64,000 nucleotides of DNA from Tupaia tana (Eukaryota > Chordata > Mammalia > Scandentia > Tupaiidae). A program made the position numbers and the translations under genes. The stretch is taken from NCBI GenBank assembly GCA_026018925.1, contig JAKSZU010000006.1, positions 130,861,592 through 130,925,591 of the forward strand, written 5' to 3'. Positions 12,401-25,545 of this stretch are shown piece by piece. The notes below the pieces were generated by a model. It was not told where the DNA came from, did no database searches, and saw only the letters and a program-made list of their open reading frames with translations. Within the stretch, counting starts at the first letter, position 1; every line of letters starts with the position of its first letter.

Positions 12401-15400
12401 GTGATTAGCCCACATTCCTATGATGTGATTTTGCTTCCTCCACAGGGAGGATATCCGTGAAAGGAAGGAAGGAGATAAAAGCAGAACTACGAATGATGAC
12501 AGCCAGCTCTTGAGTTAAAATTTTGGATCCAAGACAGAGCTACCCTAAAAACTTTCTTTCAGAAGAGAAGAAAGAAAGGCAAACTTCAGGAAACTGAGGG
12601 AAAGATCAAAGTACAAGATAAAATAAGGAAGATAGAGAAATAGAAAAGACTACAATATGGTGGTTGCAATTAAAGAAATGTGTGAAAACAACTAGATGGC
12701 CTTATTTTGCATATACACTACTGTGTTAAAGGACTCCCTCATATTTGTAACTGAAATGGATACACTAATACCAGAGATACAATACAATCTCTCTTTGTGT
12801 TCTAAGATATTCATGCTTGTGGACCAATTTGAATATCCACCAAAAGGAAATGTTTGTATTGCTAAGACAAACTATTATTCAAGTAATTGCTCTACTCTAT
12901 CAAATTATTTATGATTCTGAGACAATACATATAACAAATAATGACAAATATATCTCAGTTAAGAAAATAATTATTTAGCTGAAAAACTGCATCAAATTAA
13001 AAGTCTAACTTTCTTAAACTCACTAGTGGGACCTGCTATTTACTTTTTAAACCATTCTGGAAGCTTATTATTTTCTAAAGCAAAAAACTGTATACTATGT
13101 TTTTATAAGAATAGATTTTTTCACATTAGGTTTGCCTACGTCTGCACCGTAGGTAATGCGTGGTAATTTTTTCTATTTTAAAAATGAATTTTACAGGAAG
13201 TAATCCACAACATTGCTTTTTTAGATTAATGAAAAATGGAGAGAGCTACTTATTTTAAGTTTGAAATATACTTATTTACAAAGGACGAGCATATTTAAAT
13301 GGAAAACTATGTAATATTTCCTGCGAGATGAGTGTAACCACATAGAATACAAAGTTCATTTACATCAAACTTACCTTGGTATCACACATAAAATAATCAG
13401 ATAATTAAACCAAACACTATGAGAATAAGTGACTAATATTTAAAAAAAGAAACAAAAAACAAAAAAAAGCTGAATGCAGAGCAAGTGGAACATTCATAGT
13501 CTTCTGACAAACTTACAAGCAGCCTTTATTTTGACACGAGCCACACAACTGCACACGGGGATGCCATTACTGTATTTATAACGTATTTACAAGTATAATA
13601 AATAGCTAAAGAGTTACATAACATGGGAGCTAAGGAAGCAAATGGCATATGTCCACACTTAATAGAATTTCTTCAATTTGGTTTTTGGCTAAAGCAAAAG
13701 CTCAAAGGACGAAGGGATTGCGAAGCAGATTCAGCATACAGGAGCCAGAAACGGTGGATATTTTGGCGCATGCTTGGATCAGGTGACAGTACAGACTGAA
13801 AACTATGGCAGCTCACTGAAATGGTTACAGAAAGTAATGGCCCTAGATTCTCGGTGAAGCAAGGCAAGCGTACAGTAGGGAGCAGATCATCACACACTAG
13901 TAATTGTACTAACGATAATTATCTACAATTAGAAGCAAGAAGCCAAAGGATGAATTTTTTGGCTATTAAATTTATGATTACTTAATTAACATCAATTTAT
14001 TTAATATTAAAGTTAAATTTATCACAAAGCCTATTTATACTCATGCCAAAGATGAACCAGAGAATCTTCAATTATTAATTATAATTCAGCCAAACTCTCT
14101 ACAATAAAAAATTCAGAAAAATGACAGTATTTAATTTCTGTAGTATTTTTAAGGTTTAAAACTTGTTGACTATCATGTTATAGGAAAGCACTAGTGAATC
14201 TGTTTTATTGACCCTATTATGAAAGCACAAAATTAAAGTACTATCACACTTATAAAAAAGGCAAAACAGAGACTGGTTAAAAACGTATGGCAATCATATA
14301 CACCACACGTGAAGCTGGATAATCCTTAGTTAATTAAATCATATACAGCTGAGATGTGAGGTCATATTTGACAAACATTTCAACAATGTTAAGAAAAAAA
14401 AAGCCTCTTCGCTTTAAATACCATCCTCTTCCCCAAAATCTATAGCATTCATCATTATTAAAAAAGGCATAATTTTAAGAAAAATGAAAGATTATTATCT
14501 AAATCCTATTTCATACTATTTTATGTTTTTCTTCTATAGGTCAAAACTCTTCACAGATAATATCACAAATCTTTTAATATATCCTTTTAATTACTGGCAC
14601 AAACCGAGCTTTAAACCAAACACCTCACTGGGGGGCATCGGTGGCACACTTGTGCTGGTATCAAAATAACTCACTGTTACTACTGTAACTTTTCTAGAGC
14701 ATGGCCACGGCTCGATATCTTGCCATCTTTTTAGCTTTATATCCTACTTCTGAAGTATAGATGAAAGTGGTAAACATTACTAAAATGACAGTTCATAAAT
14801 TTCAGAAACTAAAGGAGCAACTCAACATAATATGCCTTTAATGAACTGAATCCCTTCAAGATTTTAGGCAGTTGCACACTTGCAACTGAGGAACACTGAC
14901 CACCTGAAATGTTAAGTTTAGCTCTCTTTTCACATAGCTCCGGAAGAGAATAACTCTGCTCTGGAGGATCTTTTAATCTGGTTGAAAGAAAAAAGGAAAA
15001 GTTATTTAATCCAATTTTAAAATGAATAAGAGGAGATAAGGTGTAGGTTGGATCAAATAGGTTTTAAATACAAGGATAATCTATCCTGTTAAGACATCAT
15101 GAGAAGTTATATTCTCAAATAGCTGACAGTAATATTTCAACCTCTTGAAGAAAATACATTTCCCCCAATGAAACAGAAGTTAAAGAGTTCAGGTTCAAGG
15201 AAGTATACAGCCTCAAACGGAGTGGGTCATCAGGGACAGCTAGGAAGAAGATCTCTCACTACAGAGGAAGTGAAAGGAAGTGGGGTGTTAGGATGGTAGC
15301 TGGGATATACTCCATGTTGAACTGAACTGGAGTCTACTAATTATAAAAACAAAGTAAGATATAGAATCAGCCCCTTAACTGTAAAATTTCACTCTTTATA

Positions 15401-18400
15401 AGCAAAATGTAACTGGATGTTCACTTTTCTAAAATCACTTAGAATATTTTGGGTCATCGAAAAAGTCATGATGTATTTTTCTGGTTTCTATGCAAAAAAT
15501 GATCATGACTTTTCCGATGACCCAACTGCAAAGCTCCCATACATAAGCTATATTTATGCCTTTTTGAATTCTACTTCCTGAAAATCTTATTAAAATGCTA
15601 AGAAGTAAAAGCTGCTTAGCTATTTTAGGCTTAGTTTGCATATCTGCTTATGAGTACCCATCAGATACAGTACAAAGAATAATTGCTGAAATCATCAGAA
15701 TTCAAATTCCAAGACAGCCTACCACTTATCTCCCCTTAACTAATACACACACCAAAACAGCAGAATTCACCTAGAATGCGCGTATGAAAAAGCGTGTGGG
15801 TTTTCAGTAGTGTGCCCAGTGCCCAACACAGAGCTCAACACATGGGAGGTACTCCATAAACATCCACTGGATAAAGGATTTTTACTTAAAACTAAAAAAA
15901 AAGTTTAAAATATTAATTTAGATGAGCAAACTGATATGTATATTTGTTAAATATATTTCCTTACACATAAGGCTACTCACATTTTGTGAAAAAATACTCT
16001 GTAAAGGGGCCAGCAGGTGGTGGGCAGGTTAAGGCAGCTGGAGCCCACATGGCCAGCTGAGTGGTTCTAGTCCTAGACCCAGCAGCTTGAAAATTACGCC
16101 AGGTGCGTGTGCATGTGTGCCTAAAATCCCAAGAGCATGAAAGAAAGGAACTAAATCATGGCCATCACCCCTGGGGGGAGTGGTTTCTCACTTTCTTTCT
16201 CTCTCTTTTTCTCTGTCTCTCTCCCATGAGAGCCCATCCCCTACATAAAAATTTTTTTTAAAAAATGTAAAAAATTCTGTAAAGCAGTAATTATGCTAAC
16301 CAACCTTTTCTAGGAGTTTTAACTATTAATTCTTTTCCCAATACCTCTCCAGTTTACTAAGGTGGGCCAACATAATACTCATTATTTAAGCATTTATTAC
16401 ACATTTTCAGTGATGTTCAGTTTCTGAATTTTTTTTTCCATAATTAAGCTAGTATAGGCACATTGGTTTGTATTTTATTGAAAACATTTATCTTTAGGAC
16501 ACGGATAGGAACAAGTATAATTTACAAATGTCACAAAAATGATTCCAAATCTTAGCTACTGTCTTTCCCGCATTGCAACCACTCATTTAGTCTTGATTGA
16601 CAACAGAGACCAGAACAACCACTTCAACCTCACTGTGTAAGGTTCGGGTGACTCAGAAGTATTCATTTCTGCTGCCAAATAACATAAATTTTCTAAACAA
16701 CTGCAATTCTGATGACTAACAAAAAAGAATATCACTTTCTAATTCCAAACCACTAAAGATTGCCTTATCACTACTACAAGTTTATAACAAGATGCACGTT
16801 CATGATAAGGGCCAGCTGGAACCTGGGGGTGGATCGTGGCATTAAGACTTTGCTGGTGGTGGCTGCCTCCCTCTCTCTCTTTCTCACAGAGGAAATTAAA
16901 AGAAAAAACTTTATTTCACTTTCAACAACTAATTTTACTAACTCAGAACTTAAAACATCAGTTCAAAAAGATTGTCTAAGTTTGGAAACTAGTTCAAATC
17001 AATATATGACTACATTTTAAAGCTAAGCTACACAACTGTATTTCCTCTTACCACTTCCTAAAAAAAAAAAAAAATATCTAAACTGACATGCATCATGGTA
17101 TACAGAAAAAGAATAGCAAAGTTTCCTAAAGTATGCTAAGACCACTATTAAAAATCTATGCATGGGCCACTCAGAAATACTTTTAGCAGTAACTTATAAA
17201 AGAACAAATTAGGTCCAAATAATGGGACAGTGGTATCACATGTGGACCTACACGGAAGGCTCCTAGTTTACATCCCAGGCCTCCTTCTGCACACCAGGTG
17301 CGCAGGTGTGTGCCCATGATCTGCACTGACTGAGGGTGGGACTGGCCCACAGTGTAAAGACTGTTCGGGGTACCAACTGCTCTCTCTCATGGAAAAAAAA
17401 AAAAAAAGCCATTATTAAAAAACACAAACAAACAAACAAAACTATACCCATTTGAGAAACAATGAACTAGAACTATTAAAATATTTTTACAACTCAACTC
17501 CCAAACCTGAGTTTCTTCCAAATAACAGGACTTAATTGGTCTCTAAAATTTTAGACTTTTAGGTATGTAAGATAATTTCTCTCTCTCTCAGCTAAAAGCT
17601 CACAAGAGCCTGCTTCATATGCCACATTCCACTGTTACTAAGTATTGCTGATAAGTATTTCACTAACTAACAGTTAAGAGTGTAGGGCCTGAGAACAGAG
17701 TACTCAGGTTCAAATTGTGGCTCAATTTCTAACTATTCACCTTGAGAAAACTATTGCTTCATTTGCTCACCTAGAAAATGGGATTATTGGGACCAGCAGT
17801 TAGTGTAATGGCTATGTTGCTGGACTCCTACATAGTCGACGCGAATCGAGTCCCAGACCCGGTGACTTAAACCACGCCGGGCGCGTGTGCGTGCATGCCC
17901 AAGATCCTGAGAGGAGAATGGAGGAGAAGGGATTGCGGCGTGGCCATCCCCCTGGGGGTGATTTCTTGCTTTCTGTCTCTCTGTCTCTCTCTCTCTGTCT
18001 GGCGAGCGCACACGCCCTATAGCAAAAATCCTCTCCAAAAAAAAAAAGAAAATGGGATTATTGCCTGACCCAGAGATCTGTTTGAGGATTAAACGACCTA
18101 CTTTCTAAAACACTCAGGAAAGAACCTGGTACATATTATGCTTGATAAAATTAACTCTCCTATCATCACTAAACCCTAGGTCACCTATTTGGCCAGGACT
18201 ACTACAGAGTCCACTAACTGGTTTCCCTGTCTCTCATTTCATGACCTTTAAATCCATTCTTCATCCTACAGTCAATGATCTGATGCAAACATTAACCATG
18301 GGCTACCTGTCTTACATCTATGCCCTACTGTCCCTGACATGTCACATACAAGATGTGGAAATGCTATTTGGCCAGGACTACTACGGAGTCCACTAACTGG

Positions 18401-21400
18401 TTTCCCTGTCTCTCATTTCATGACCTTTAAATCCATTCTTCATCCTACAGTCAATGATCTGATGCAAACATTAACCATGGGCTACCTGTCCTACATCTAT
18501 GCCCTACTGTCCCTGACATGTCACATACAAGATGTGGAAATGCTACATGTTCCAGGAAGATTATTAATCTTGCCTTTCTCAAAGTCTGTTACCAAGGTGA
18601 AACATAAGAAGCAAAGTAAGAGGAAAAACTTTCAAAACAAATTCTCAGATACTGAGTTCCCTTCTTTCTGCTATATAAATAGCAAGGTAGGAAAAAGGAG
18701 ACAGAAAAGAAAGCTAAACTAACCGAGATCTATGAAGTAACTATGTAAACATTATCAACCAAGCACTGACTAAGATTCTGTCTTAAAAATGCCAGAAGTT
18801 TCAGAATCACGCTAGAAGTCTATATTAACCTGGATCTAAATATGCCGCCTGAGATATAAATCTATCTGACTCTCCTCAATATCCTTCAAATCTGAGTACA
18901 AGAATTAACAGCTCTATAAGCTTCCCTAACACACAGAGTTCATGAAGCTCTCTCTCCTTTTTAACTCTGTATCTTGTATTATACCATACCGCACAGGAAA
19001 ATCATGCAATGCTCTTTCTGTCCTCCAAGAATAGGAGCTTCATGAAGGCAGAGGGACCGGCATCTTGGCATCCTAGTATCTAGCAAACTGTACAGCACAA
19101 AACAGATTCTAATATATGCTTGCATGATATATATTTTATGAATTCATTGTGACATTTTCTCCGTATCTTTCCACATTTTAATGTTGCTGAAATGAGAACG
19201 CCTAATAATATTTAATATGGCAGTGTTTCTTTTCCTTTTCTCTTGAAAGCCTAGTATTAAGTTGATGATGCATCATATAACATAATTTCAGGGAACCCAG
19301 GGAATATACTATGAATGTATGATTTTAGCATTAATAAAATAATATCAACAATGTTTTTTCTTACTAATGTGGTCAATTCTTAATTTTCTATGGCCATATA
19401 GGATAGTAATGGGAAAATATTTCCAAATTATAGAAAATACGTAAGTGATTTGAATATATTTACCAAATATGTCACATTTTTCTCAGAATTATCAAGTTAT
19501 TTTGCCTAAACTAATAGCAAAATCAGTGTTATTTCTGAAGGTGTACCAGTTGTTACCAAGAAATACCTCAATCAAAAGTTTATATACTAATATGAAGGGT
19601 CTTCAAAAAGTTCAAAGAAAGTGTCTATTATGAAAAAAACCTACACATCAATTTCAAAAACTTTTTGCACCAAAATGAACTTTAATGCCATTTCTTTACA
19701 GTTTGAAGTCACCTCATATCCTTAGGAAGCTTTAATGCTCAGATCATAAAACTGAGTCATCTTTTATGTTATTTAATGTTCTGTGACTTATATCTATCTT
19801 TTCTCTTCATAAACTTCCTACCAAACATCACCTTAAATGATGGCAAGATATACTGCTCCTCAACCATGTTTCTCCTTGCCAAACTGTAAATACTGCTGAC
19901 TTGAGATGATGTCTTTAGTACGTCTACAAGATTTAATTGTTGACTTTTCGATTTGCCAAGACTTGTTTCATCACCTGAACAATAAACATCTCACCTTAAC
20001 TCTCTATCCTGACAAGATTTCAGTTCATTACATTATTTTTGATCAATCCATTTTCATTTTTTTTTTATTTTTTAGGTTTTTGTCATAGGGTGCATGAACT
20101 TGCTAAAGAGACAAGAGACAGAGAAAGAGAAAGTGAGAAACTACTCCCCAGGGGGAATGGCCATATCACAATCTCTTTTCCTCCATTCTCTTCTTGGGAT
20201 TCTGGACACACATGCCCAAGAGTGTAGAATGATTTTCAAGTTGTTAGTCCAGGACTTGAACCATGGTTGGCCATGTGGGAATCCAACACCCTAATTATAC
20301 AACAGGAGGTCAGCATGCCCCAATCAATATTTTCCTTCTGCCTACCCTTTTCTTTTTCTGCTATGCTAATATATCCCTGTATTCTTACTTTTTAAAAGAA
20401 TATTCTTACTTTTGTAAAATGAATCCAGCAGGTTATTTTTAAATTTCTCACTAAAAATCAATTATAAAATACTACACTAAAAAATGGCAATTTAAACTCT
20501 GATCTATAACATAATGCTGGAAAAATCTAAGGTAAGAAATAGACTTTTCCTACAAAATTATGGCTTGATAACCATTCCACATATGCAAAGCTTGACTTGA
20601 TCAGATTGTTTATCAGACTGAAATGAGTAAAATCTGCAATGATAATAGGAGTTACTTCATAGGTAAATAAGCATTACTTACATCAGAACTTACTCTCGGA
20701 CTCTGAAGAGCAAAACAAACTTTGCAATACTGAAAAGATTATGGGATATTATCTAAAATGTTAAGACCCTTGTTGTTTCTATTTTTCTGTAAGATATACT
20801 TTCTCACACAGGAACTGGAAAATTTCTCTAGGCAAAGTATCATGGACCGATACTGAGTCCAAACGACTCTATTATGAAAAGAATATGTGTTTATCACAAA
20901 GAAAACTGAATTGGTTTGACACTAAACACATCATCAGCTGTAAAGTTGTCAACCTTAATTTGTTTCTTTAAAAGCTACCAACTATCTCCATATGTAAAAT
21001 TATATTTTCATATGGAAAGGGAAAAGGGAAAGCTTAAAAAAGCAGTTAATCCTCTCAAAAATTTGCTCTTAGTTACCAGATTTTGGAACACTTCTAGAAT
21101 TATAAATAAAAATGCTAACAGTTACACTTTTATAGTATTTTATAGAATACTAACTATGTTCTATTCAAATCTAAATATGCAATTTAAATATACTTTAAGT
21201 AATTTATCAACTAGTCATTCAATACTTACAATTAAAAAATATTTGCTTAATCATAAAGCTAATTCCTATGTCACTTACCAGGTATGAAAACAAAACTGTC
21301 CAAATATAATAAATATCACTTAAATGATCTCTGAGAAAGTTAATTATCTAAAAAAGTCACTCATAAATTATGATATTTCTATGGTTTGGTTAATTCATTT

Positions 21401-24400
21401 TAGTTAATACATTTTTAGATTTGCATTTTCATGGAAATTACAAGAATTATTATATATGTATTGCAGAATGTATCAGTATAATTGAATTGGCAAATCTATT
21501 TATTCTAGAACATTTCTAAAAACTTCACTGAGCTGCCATAATTTTTGTCAGCATATGTAGTACTGAATGACCATTAAAATACCTGAATTGAAACTATTCC
21601 AGTCTAGTAGTTTGTAAGATCTTGTGTTACCCATAATTCCGACAAAGGCTGAGTTCAAAACAGCAAATTAGTAGATCAGTTTTAGGTGCAGAATAGTAGG
21701 AATAAAACAAAAAACACTACAAACAAGAACACAATTGACCACACCACTCGACAGGAACTGGAAAGACACAGACAGCAGAGTTAATAAGAAATAGATATAG
21801 AGAGGGAAGAAGAAGCATGCTACAGTAATCTAACATTAACTAGTCTAATCATTTAAGGAAATTACCTTGATTTTTAAAACCACCCCATTTATTCCCTTGT
21901 ATGTTCCTGTTTGCTTAATATTTAACAATAAAGGAAGTTCTTTATAAAACTCCAAAATAATAATCCATAGACTTAGCAGGTGGTAGTGGTTTTAAAATAA
22001 GATTTTTTTTTGCCTTCTACACTGAGAGAGAAATAAAACTTTCTTGTATTTACTAGCCAAAAATAGCTGCAAGATTCATTTGAGAGTGCAAACACATTTT
22101 TAACATTAGCACATGCATCTCAGTCCATCATAAATTTCTCACAATAGAGTAACTCAGTGTCACAAGATTAACGCATCATTATCATAGATGCTAATCTAGA
22201 GCTTTGTTTTGTTTAACGTTCAGCTTTTTTCAACAAATTAATAATTTTTCATAATTATTTAAGAAGTCTAGAGACTAATAAATGTTCTTAAAATAATTTT
22301 TTTCAGTGCATAATACACATATAAAAGCAATCCAAAGAACATGATATCATAAATCAAAATAATACAATATTGGAATGATTAGTATATACTAATATGTATT
22401 TAACTGAAAGTAAAACAAAATAAAGCTATAACTCATACATTAAAAGCATTTATATGTATATGTCCATAACTTTTTGGGAAATAATCTAGAAATAACTGAG
22501 AATCTCTAATGTGAATTGAAAAAATATTCTGAAAGGAACTGAGGGAGCGAGGATAATGCACTGTAATTACAATAAACAAACACCCTTTGTAATAAGGATT
22601 CCAGTTTTCTTCCCTCAGCCTGAATTCTTACACTTCATACACAGCCTGACTGAACTAGCAGGTAAAATAAACCCCAAAGAGCAGTTTGGTGGGTTTTTTG
22701 TTTTTGTTTTCATTTTTTTTTTTTTTTTTTTGTAAAAAGAAGCAAGATTTTAAATATAGCTCTCTACTTATACTTATTTAAGTAAATTTCATTTGTTCTT
22801 CCAGACTCTACAGTTTACTCAGAGTACATGGAAGAAATAAAGTAAAATCAAAATGTTTATAGTAAATAGAAGACATCGTCAACAACTGAATATATTCCTG
22901 AAAGCACTGATGGAGCTATCATATTAGTAAGTGTCCGCTATTAAAACATTTTAGTCATATTTTGGTCCATAGAAACATAGGTAAGTAGCCATGGTTCACA
23001 CAGTCAATGTCAGCTATCTTAGCTCAGGATTTCCTTGGACTAACCAAATAATTCATGTTTCTAACACAAACACGTAGACCTTCCTTCACAGAGTCTTTAA
23101 CATCTCAATACATTAAACTAGTGTCGATCAGAATTTTCCTTTAAATACTGCAGAATATACAAATGCTATAATGAAGAAAAGATCTTAAACTGACCAGAAA
23201 AATAACAAACAGTTGAGGGGAAATGAGAGAAGAAAAAGAGACTAGTGTTTATAAGATATTAGCTCAGCTGTAGAGTCAGAAAATCCAGGCTAATACTACT
23301 TTTCTAAAATCTCAGTCGGGATCTAGAAGAATTCATTCTGCTTCTCTGTAATTAACTCAAATGACATCAAACCATAGGGCACAGATTTAAGTTACTAAAA
23401 AACTTTAAAGAATGGTAATAATCTGTGTCCTCCAAATCATTACCTGTTTTTCCATCCAATAATTTCAAAGTATTTTGCTCTTCTTTTCAAAATGTTAGTG
23501 TAAGCCTCCTGAAGTGGTTATTGGAAGTGACAATTCAAATTTTTAAAAAAATGTATGTGTACATATAGCCAATAAGAATACCAGGTAAAACTTCAGGTTT
23601 AATATGTCATCAAAATAACTGACGTGCAAATAACTGAGATGACTCAATAAGAGATGCAAGAACACATTCCGTATAAAAAGCTTCTACCATTGGGAACCAG
23701 CAGTTAGCGTAATGGCTATGTCGCTGGACTCCCACGTAGTCGACCGCGGTTCGCGTCTCGGACCCGGTGGCTTACAATTCACGCCGGGCGCGTGTGCGTG
23801 CGTGCCCAAGATCCCGAGAGGAGAATGGAGGAGAAGGGATTGCGGCATGACCATCCCCCCTGGGGGGTGATTTCTCGCTTTCTGTCTCCATGTCTCTCTC
23901 TGTCTGTCTGGCGAGCGCACGCGCCCTATAGCGAAAAACCTCTCCAAAAAAAAAAAAAGCTTCTACCATTTATGACACCTATGTTAGATTCAGAAAAAAC
24001 ATCAGAGAATTTCTAACCCAAGAGACTGAAATTACTGGGCTATCTTTTTTTTTTTTTTTTTTTAATAATTATGGCCCCATTCTTTAAAGAAATGAGCTAC
24101 TATTCTTACTCATTTGCTTATATAGAACAAATAGCTACATAAAAGAAACTAAAGTAGATATTAGTTTTTTTGTTAATTTGTAAATACGCAGGGGTCTTCA
24201 AAAATTACCAGAAAATGCATATTATGAAAAATACTTTTCTACCAAATAAACCTGTACTTTAATTCTATTTTTCCACAAACTTTTTGAAGTCCTCTTGTAT
24301 ACCACACAATGTTTACAACTAGATTTCAAAAGAATACTACTTTTAGAAACAAAGAAATTAAATAACCTATAAAAAAACTACTGCTAGGGACCAGCAGTTG

Positions 24401-25511
24401 GCGTAATGGCTATGTCGCTGGACTCCCACGTAGTCGACCGTGGTTCGAGTCCAGGACCCGGCGGCTTAAACTCACGCCAGGCGCGTGTGCGTGCGTGCCC
24501 AAGATCCCGAGAGGAGAATGGAGGAGAAGGGATTGCGGCGTGGCCATCCCCCCTGGGGGGTGATTTCCTGCTTTCTATCTCTCTGTCTCTCTCTGTCTGT
24601 CTGGCGAGCGCACGCGCCCTATAGCAAAAACCTCTCCAAAAAAAAAGAAAAAAAAAAAAAAAAAACTACTGCTAGAGGAAAAAAATTAACATCTTAAGTT
24701 AATACTCATTATGATCAACTTGTGATTTATTGTTTTTAATCTCCCAGGTTCAAAATCATAGCTGACTCAAAAGTTATTTAAGGATTCTCTCCAAGTGATA
24801 CCTTGGCCAAAAATAAATCAAGGTTGTTTGTATTCTATACAGAAAAGTAACTAAAATATACTTCTACTTAGTTTATTTTTAATTACAATTACTGCAAATA
24901 TTTTAAAGTAACATGTCAGTTTACACTTTCTTTTCATTTCTCTTTTCAGATAGGTTTGGCTAAAAAAATTATAAAAATCAATTTTATAATCACACTTTAT
25001 AGGAATATTGAAAATAAAGTTTTAAAGAACTTACCAGGATTGTGGATACGATCCAAAAGCTTCACAGAACGTGCACTAACAACACCCCCAACATGCACAA
25101 GAAATCCGGGAGGAAATGCCGTCAAGGTAAAAAATGGAAATTCCTAGTAGAAAGAATGGGGAAAAATACAACTGACCATATGCTTGTTAAAAGCTTGTCA
25201 TAAGGAAATATGTTCTATCCTTTGAAATACGAGGATATTCATCAACATAACACATGCTTTTTAAGTTAGTTTTCTTAAATATTTAGAGTTCCAAATCCTT
25301 TTTCCCATATAAACAATTCTATACAGAACTCAAATACCCTTTTAATCAATCCTCAATGAGAAAAGATGTTCTTAGAGTTCCAATTTGAGATAACTGATGC
25401 ACTCACTCTTTACTTCTTCCAAACCTCCTACTCTGATGCCACTTCGCAATGAGGTAGGAGGGCGCACTGTCCCTATCTACATATTTCTCAGTGGTGACGA
25501 TGCCCCTCCAC

Positions 25512-25545
<34 letters not shown>

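Larger units (their letters stand above)
14970..25034. other. Intron 9 of C2CD5 (5' side of the cassette exon)
   Basis: Contains a mariner-like MITE (15449-15525), SINEs (16006, 16806, 17226, 17789, 20057, 23692, 24387), a MIR split by a SINE (17665-18150), a 179-base tandem duplication (18185-18542), L2-like fragments (15800-15875, 18930-19130) and two more MITEs (19594-19714, 24191-24297). Bases 20320-23690 are a long AT-rich stretch with only a poly-T run and nothing I can name. Confidence 0.8.

Noticed and set aside
18142-18722. Overlapping 84- and 127-codon frames sharing a repeated peptide
   Set aside because: The repetition reflects the 179-base DNA tandem duplication of non-coding sequence, not a repeat protein.
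20916-21287. 123-codon plus-strand open frame in intron 9
   Set aside because: Low-complexity, Asn/Lys/Leu-rich translation of AT-rich sequence, with no homology I recognise and no splice context.
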